Origin: CAYGWP01 sp964353455
Lineage (GTDB): Bacteria; Planctomycetota; Phycisphaerae; FEN-1346
DNA: 15,802 bases
NCBI GenBank assembly: GCA_964353455.1
Contig: CAYGWP010000191.1
Location: 1-15,802, forward strand
Direction: 5' to 3'
This document shows, piece by piece, positions 12,663 through 15,802 of the stretch (position 1 is its first letter; every line of letters begins with the position of its first letter). Position numbers and translations under genes: made by a program. The notes beneath the pieces were generated by a model. The model was not told the DNA's origin and ran no database searches. It worked only from the letters and a program-made list of their open reading frames with translations.

Positions 12663-13313
12663 CTACTGCTTGGCCGGGCCGACCTTCCGGGCGTTGCGGA
12701 CCATGACGTATGCCCCGTTAGGGCCGGGGACGCTGCCCTTGACGACTATCAGGTTCGCTTCGGGGTCGAGTTTCAGGACCTTGATGCGTTCGACGGTGCG
12801 GCGGAAGTTGCCCATGTGGCCGGCCATGCGTTTGCCGAGGCGGACAGCGCGGCCGGGGATGCCGGCGCCTTCGCCGATGCCGCCGGACGAGCGGTGCTTG
12901 CGTTCCGTGCCGTGGCTGGCCGGCTGGCCCCCGAAGTGATGGCGCTTCATGAGGCCCGCGAACCCGCGGCCCTTCGTCACGCCGATGACGTCCACCAGGG
13001 CGACGCCCTCGAAGTCGGCCACGGTGACCTTGCCGCCGGGCTGGTACTTCGAGACGTCGTCGGTGCGGTACTCGCGGATGAACCGCTTGGCCGTGGCGCC
13101 GGCCTTCTTGAAATGGCCCGCCAGGGGCTTCGTGGTCAGGCGCTCGGGCTTCTCGTCGAACCCCAGTTGAACGGCGTTATAGCCGTCGGTTTCGGCGGAC
13201 TTGACCTGAAGGACCTGGCACGGCCCCGCCTCGATGACGGTGACGGGGACCTGTCGGCCCTTCTCGTCGAAGACATTGGTCATTCCGATTTTTTTGCCCA
13301 GGATCGCCGGCAT
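12663..13313 (-). CDS. rplC: 50S ribosomal protein L3
   Basis: L3 is one of the first proteins to bind 23S rRNA, and its long arm reaches toward the peptidyl transferase centre. The 216-residue product starts MPAILGKKIGMTNVFDEKG, has VDVIGVTKGRGFAGLMKRHH (107-126) and the arm FGGQPASHGTERKHRSSGGI (127-146). Gln130 lies where E. coli L3 is methylated by PrmB. MAGHMGN (163-169) is also conserved. The frame is open upstream through rpsJ, but the ATG at 13311-13313, 4 nt after the rpsJ stop, gives the family start. AAGG lies about 10 nt upstream. Confidence 0.96.
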   Translation of the reverse strand: MPAILGKKIGMTNVFDEKGRQVPVTVIEAGPCQVLQVKSAETDGYNAVQLGFDEKPERLTTKPLAGHFKKAGATAKRFIREYRTDDVSKYQPGGKVTVADFEGVALVDVIGVTKGRGFAGLMKRHHFGGQPASHGTERKHRSSGGIGEGAGIPGRAVRLGKRMAGHMGNFRRTVERIKVLKLDPEANLIVVKGSVPGPNGAYVMVRNARKVGPAKQ

Positions 13314-13317
13314 TGCG

Positions 13318-13626
13318 CTACGCCTTGATCTTGATGAAGACGCCCGCAGGCATGTTGAGTTTGTTGAGGGCATCGACGGTCTTCGCGGTCGGTTCCTCAA
13401 TGTCGATAATTCGTTTGTGCGTGCGTATTTCAAACTGTTCGCGGCTCTTCTTGTCAATGTGTGGAGAACGCAGGACGGTGTACCGCTCGATTCGCGTCGG
13501 CAGCGGAATCGGCCCCTTGACGCGGGCGCCGGTGCGCTTGCTCGTCTCCACGATCTCAGCCGCGCTGTGGTCGAGTGCGCGGTGGTCGTATCCCTCCATA
13601 CGAATTCTGATTCTATCGCCTACCAT
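13318..13626 (-). CDS. rpsJ: 30S ribosomal protein S10
   Basis: S10 belongs to the head of the small subunit and, as NusE, pairs with NusB in transcription antitermination of rRNA operons. The 102-residue product starts MVGDRIRIRMEGYDH and has the signature VKGPIPLPTRIERYTVLRSP (36-55). The RTHKRIIDI strand (68-76) and the ending MPAGVFIKIKA are also typical. An upstream in-frame extension of 17 codons is not S10-like, so the ATG at 13624-13626 is used; AGAGG stands 6 nt upstream. It is the first gene after the promoter-bearing spacer that follows fusA. Confidence 0.97.
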   Translation of the reverse strand: MVGDRIRIRMEGYDHRALDHSAAEIVETSKRTGARVKGPIPLPTRIERYTVLRSPHIDKKSREQFEIRTHKRIIDIEEPTAKTVDALNKLNMPAGVFIKIKA

Positions 13627-13687
13627 ACCCTGCCTCTGGTCGCTTGCACGAACCCTTGCCCATATAAGACAACACATCCCTCACCAC

Positions 13688-13758
13688 GGCCTCGCTTGGC
13701 CTTGACTTCGGCGTGGCCGCCGGGAATCGCTGCCTGTCCGGTCCCGCAGGACCAGGAC
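13688..13758 (-). promoter_or_regulatory. Predicted S10-operon leader with three successive hairpins
   Basis: Downstream of the predicted promoter the minus strand can form three local stems. The strongest is 13736-13758, 9 bp with one bulged base and a 4-nt loop (GTCC-T-GGTCC, TGCG, GGACC-GGAC). The second is 13709-13722 (CGGCG/CGCCG, 4-nt loop) and the third 13688-13701 (GGCC/GGCC, 6-nt loop). A leader of about 150 nt is long for a ribosomal gene and could serve feedback control, as the E. coli S10 leader does for L4. I see no sequence match to that leader, so the role is inference. Confidence 0.4.
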
Positions 13759-13781
13759 TATGTAAAGTGCCGAGACACGAT

Positions 13782-13809
13782 AGTTTATCACGTATCATCA
13801 GCCTGTCAA
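13782..13809 (-). promoter_or_regulatory. Sigma70-type promoter for the S10 operon
   Basis: On the minus strand a perfect -35 TTGACA (13804-13809) is followed after 16 nt by TAAACT (13782-13787), which matches the -10 consensus at 4 of 6 positions. An A6 tract (13814-13819) lies directly upstream of the -35 and resembles an UP element. Transcription would start near 13775, about 150 nt before the rpsJ ATG. This stretch is clearly more AT-rich than its surroundings. It is the only convincing promoter I find in the window. Confidence 0.6.
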
Positions 13810-13862
13810 TCTCTTTTTTCGGCGGAATTCCCGCCAGTTCAGAACGCCGCCGCAAACTCGGG

Positions 13863-13884
13863 ATACCCGCAACCTTACGGCCAC
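13863..13884 (-). repeat. Second copy of the rplP-rpmC spacer repeat, after fusA
   Basis: This 22-nt stretch matches 8941-8962 at 19 of 22 positions. All three differences lie in the hairpin arms, so the stem is degraded here while the CCGTAAGG core (minus strand) and the GCGGGTAT end are kept. It lies about 20 nt downstream of the fusA stop. Confidence 0.6.
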
Positions 13885-13904
13885 GGCCCGCGAGGCGCAA
13901 ACCC

Positions 13905-15802
13905 TCACTCCAGCAGGGTCTTGGCGACCTCGTCGGGGACCACGGCGTAGTGCGACGGCTCCATGGAATACGTTGCCCGCCCCTGGGTCAGGCTGCGAAC
14001 GGTGGTCGAGTAGCCGAACATGCTGGCCAGGGGGACTATAGCGGTGATGACGCGGGTGGTCTGGCCTTTCAGTTCCGTTTGGCTGATGTCCGCCCGGCGC
14101 GACATCAGGTCGGCCGTGATGTCGCCGAAGTACTCGTTGGGGGCCACGACCTGGAGCCGCATGATGGGCTCAAGGAGCCGCACGCCCGCCTTCTCGACGG
14201 CCTGCTGGAGTGCGATGCTGCCGGCCGCCTCGAACGCAACCTCCGACGAATCAACATCATGGTACTTGCCATCCAGCAAAGTGACTTTGATATCAATAAG
14301 CGGATATCCGGTGGCGATGCCTGCGGCGGCGGCGCCGCGGATGCCCCGCTCGATCGGCCCGATGAATTCCTCGGGGATCGCCCCGCCCTTGACGCGAGAG
14401 ATTATCGTGACGGGTTCCTCTTCGAGGTCGGTCGAGGGGCGCGGCTCGACGCGGATCTCGACCACTCCGTACTGGCCGCGGCCGCCGGTCTGGCGAATGA
14501 ACCGCCCCTCGGCCCGGGCCGCACCGCGGATCGTCTCGCGGTACGCCACGCGGGGCCGGCCCACCTTGGCGTCGAGTTTGAAGTCCCGCAGCATCCGGTT
14601 CTTCAGGACTTCCAGGTGCAACTCGCCCATTCCGGCTATGATCGTCTGGCTGGTCTCGGGGTCAACGCGGTACTCGAACGTCGGGTCTTCGCGGGCCAGG
14701 GTCTGGAGGACCTCGCCCAGGCGCTGGCGGTCCTCGCTGGTCCGCGGCTCGATGGCCATCGAGATGACCGTCTTCGGGATGCCGATCTTCTCCAGGAGGA
14801 CCGGGTGCCGCGTATCGCAGAGCGTATCGCCTGTGACGGAGTCCTTGAGGCCCACCAGGGCGACGATGTCGCCTGCGCCGACTTCGTCTTCGCGGCTCCG
14901 CTCCTCGGCGTGCATCCGCCAGATACGCGACACGTTCTCCTTCACATCGCGGTTCGGGTTCAGGAGCCGCGTGCCGGTCTTGAGCGTGCCGCGGTAGATG
15001 CGGACCCAGTGCAGGTCGCCGTGGGCGTCGGCGGCGATCTTAAAGACCAGGCCCGCGAACGGCCCTTCCGGGTCGGGTTCAATCGAGACGTCCTTATACT
15101 CGCCGCGCCGGGTGGGTTCGTGGCCGACGACGGCGCCACGATCGACGGGGCTGGGCAGGTAATCCACCACGGCGTCCATGAGGAGTTGTATGCCCTTGTT
15201 GCGGAGGGCCGAACCGCACAGGACCGGAATGAGGTCTCGCCGGACGCAGCCTCTCCGGATGGCCGCCTTGAGTTCCTCGACGCCGACGTCGTGATCGTGC
15301 ACGTACTTTTCCATGAGCCGGTCGTCGAACTCGCCGGCCTTGGCGATGAGTTCCTCGCGTGCCGCTTCGGCCGCGGGGCGGATTTCCTTCGGAACGTCGG
15401 CCTCGTCCATCTGGGTGCCCAGGTCGTTGATGTAGTAGAGCGCCCGCATCCGCACCAGGTCAACCATGCCGCAGAAATCGGCCGCCGCGCCGATCGGCAG
15501 TTGAATCGGCACAGCGCCCTTGTGCAGGTGCGTGCGGATCTCGTGGATGACCCGCTCCCAGTCGCTTCCGACGCGGTCGAGTTTGTTGACGAAGGCCAGG
15601 CGCGGGACGCCGTAACGGTCGGCCTGTCGCCAGACGGTCTCGCTCTGCGCCTCGACGCCGCCCACGCCGCAGAACACCACGACGGCGCCGTCGAGGACCC
15701 GCAGGCTGCGCTCAACCTCGATCGTGAAATCGACGTGGCCGGGGGTATCGATGATGTTGATGGTGTGATCGGCCCAAGTGACATTGGTGGCGGCCGAGGA
15801 GA
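13905..15802 (-). CDS. fusA: Elongation factor G, N-terminus outside the window
   Basis: EF-G is the GTPase that drives tRNA-mRNA translocation and, with RRF, ribosome recycling. The visible 631 residues run from the switch I region (SSAATNVTW) to the stop. The P-loop and about 70 residues are missing at the edge. G-domain motifs are DTPGHVDF (18-25), NKLD (72-75) and CGSALRNKG (195-203). Domain III has GMGELHLEV (390-398), and domain IV has RQTGGRGQYG (436-445) and LLDGKYHDVDSSE (508-520). Domain V has FGYSTTVRSLTQGRATYSME (595-614). The track VVFCGVGGVEAQSETVWRQA lies just after switch II. The subfamily (EFG I or the spd/mitochondrial-like type) cannot be settled by eye. It precedes rpsJ with no tuf between them. 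Confidence 0.95.
   Translation of the reverse strand, partial: SSAATNVTWADHTINIIDTPGHVDFTIEVERSLRVLDGAVVVFCGVGGVEAQSETVWRQADRYGVPRLAFVNKLDRVGSDWERVIHEIRTHLHKGAVPIQLPIGAAADFCGMVDLVRMRALYYINDLGTQMDEADVPKEIRPAAEAAREELIAKAGEFDDRLMEKYVHDHDVGVEELKAAIRRGCVRRDLIPVLCGSALRNKGIQLLMDAVVDYLPSPVDRGAVVGHEPTRRGEYKDVSIEPDPEGPFAGLVFKIAADAHGDLHWVRIYRGTLKTGTRLLNPNRDVKENVSRIWRMHAEERSREDEVGAGDIVALVGLKDSVTGDTLCDTRHPVLLEKIGIPKTVISMAIEPRTSEDRQRLGEVLQTLAREDPTFEYRVDPETSQTIIAGMGELHLEVLKNRMLRDFKLDAKVGRPRVAYRETIRGAARAEGRFIRQTGGRGQYGVVEIRVEPRPSTDLEEEPVTIISRVKGGAIPEEFIGPIERGIRGAAAAGIATGYPLIDIKVTLLDGKYHDVDSSEVAFEAAGSIALQQAVEKAGVRLLEPIMRLQVVAPNEYFGDITADLMSRRADISQTELKGQTTRVITAIVPLASMFGYSTTVRSLTQGRATYSMEPSHYAVVPDEVAKTLLE

Noticed and set aside
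13814..13835. Hairpin GGCGG/CCGCC next to a T6 tract as a terminator for fusA
   Set aside because: On the fusA strand the hairpin is followed by A residues, not U. On the other strand the T-run comes before the stem. It does not fit a factor-independent terminator in either direction; the A-tract fits better as an upstream promoter element.
13613..13900. A 95-codon minus-strand frame across the fusA-rpsJ spacer
   Set aside because: It runs through the promoter, the leader hairpins and the repeat, overlaps rpsJ, and its product resembles nothing. The AT-rich promoter argues for non-coding sequence.

Overview
The window is a single, unbroken run of 29 genes, all read from the minus strand (right to left). 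It is the S10-spc-alpha ribosomal protein locus of a high-GC bacterium. Both ends are cut: elongation factor G lacks its N-terminus at the right edge, and rpsD (S4) is cut after 36 codons at the left edge. No RNA gene, insertion sequence, CRISPR array or gene on the plus strand was found. The long plus-strand reading frames are high-GC shadows of the ribosomal genes.

The most likely source is Planctomycetota or a close relative. The grounds are the overall look of the ribosomal proteins, a six-residue insertion in L14, low-complexity Ala/Pro tails on S5, S17 and S19, and intergenic hairpins of a kind I associate with planctomycete genomes. This is an impression without any database comparison.

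Layout in transcription order. (1) 15802-13905: fusA, 3' part. (2) 13904-13627: a 278-bp spacer with a good sigma70-type promoter and a leader that can form three hairpins. (3) S10 block, 13626-8370: rpsJ, rplC, rplD, rplW, rplB, rpsS, rplV, rpsC, rplP, rpmC, rpsQ. (4) spc block, 8351-2987: rplN, rplX, rplE, rpsN, rpsH, rplF, rplR, rpsE, rplO, secY, without rpmD. (5) adk, map, infA, rpmJ, 2930-987. (6) alpha block, 983-1: rpsM, rpsK, rpsD, presumably followed by rpoA and rplQ outside the window.

The genes jointly build the ribosome (eleven proteins of the small subunit, thirteen of the large). They also supply translation initiation (IF-1) and translocation (EF-G), removal of the initiator methionine (Map), insertion of membrane proteins (SecY) and nucleotide balance (Adk). 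Spacing is tight, with 4-nt stop/start overlaps at rpsE-rplO, rplO-secY and rpmC-rpsQ, so translational coupling is likely.

This is core, conserved DNA; I found no new biological system. The points worth a second look are the intergenic hairpins and repeats (several immediately before a ribosome binding site), the loss of rpmD, the absence of tuf between fusA and rpsJ, the L14 insertion and the protein tails.
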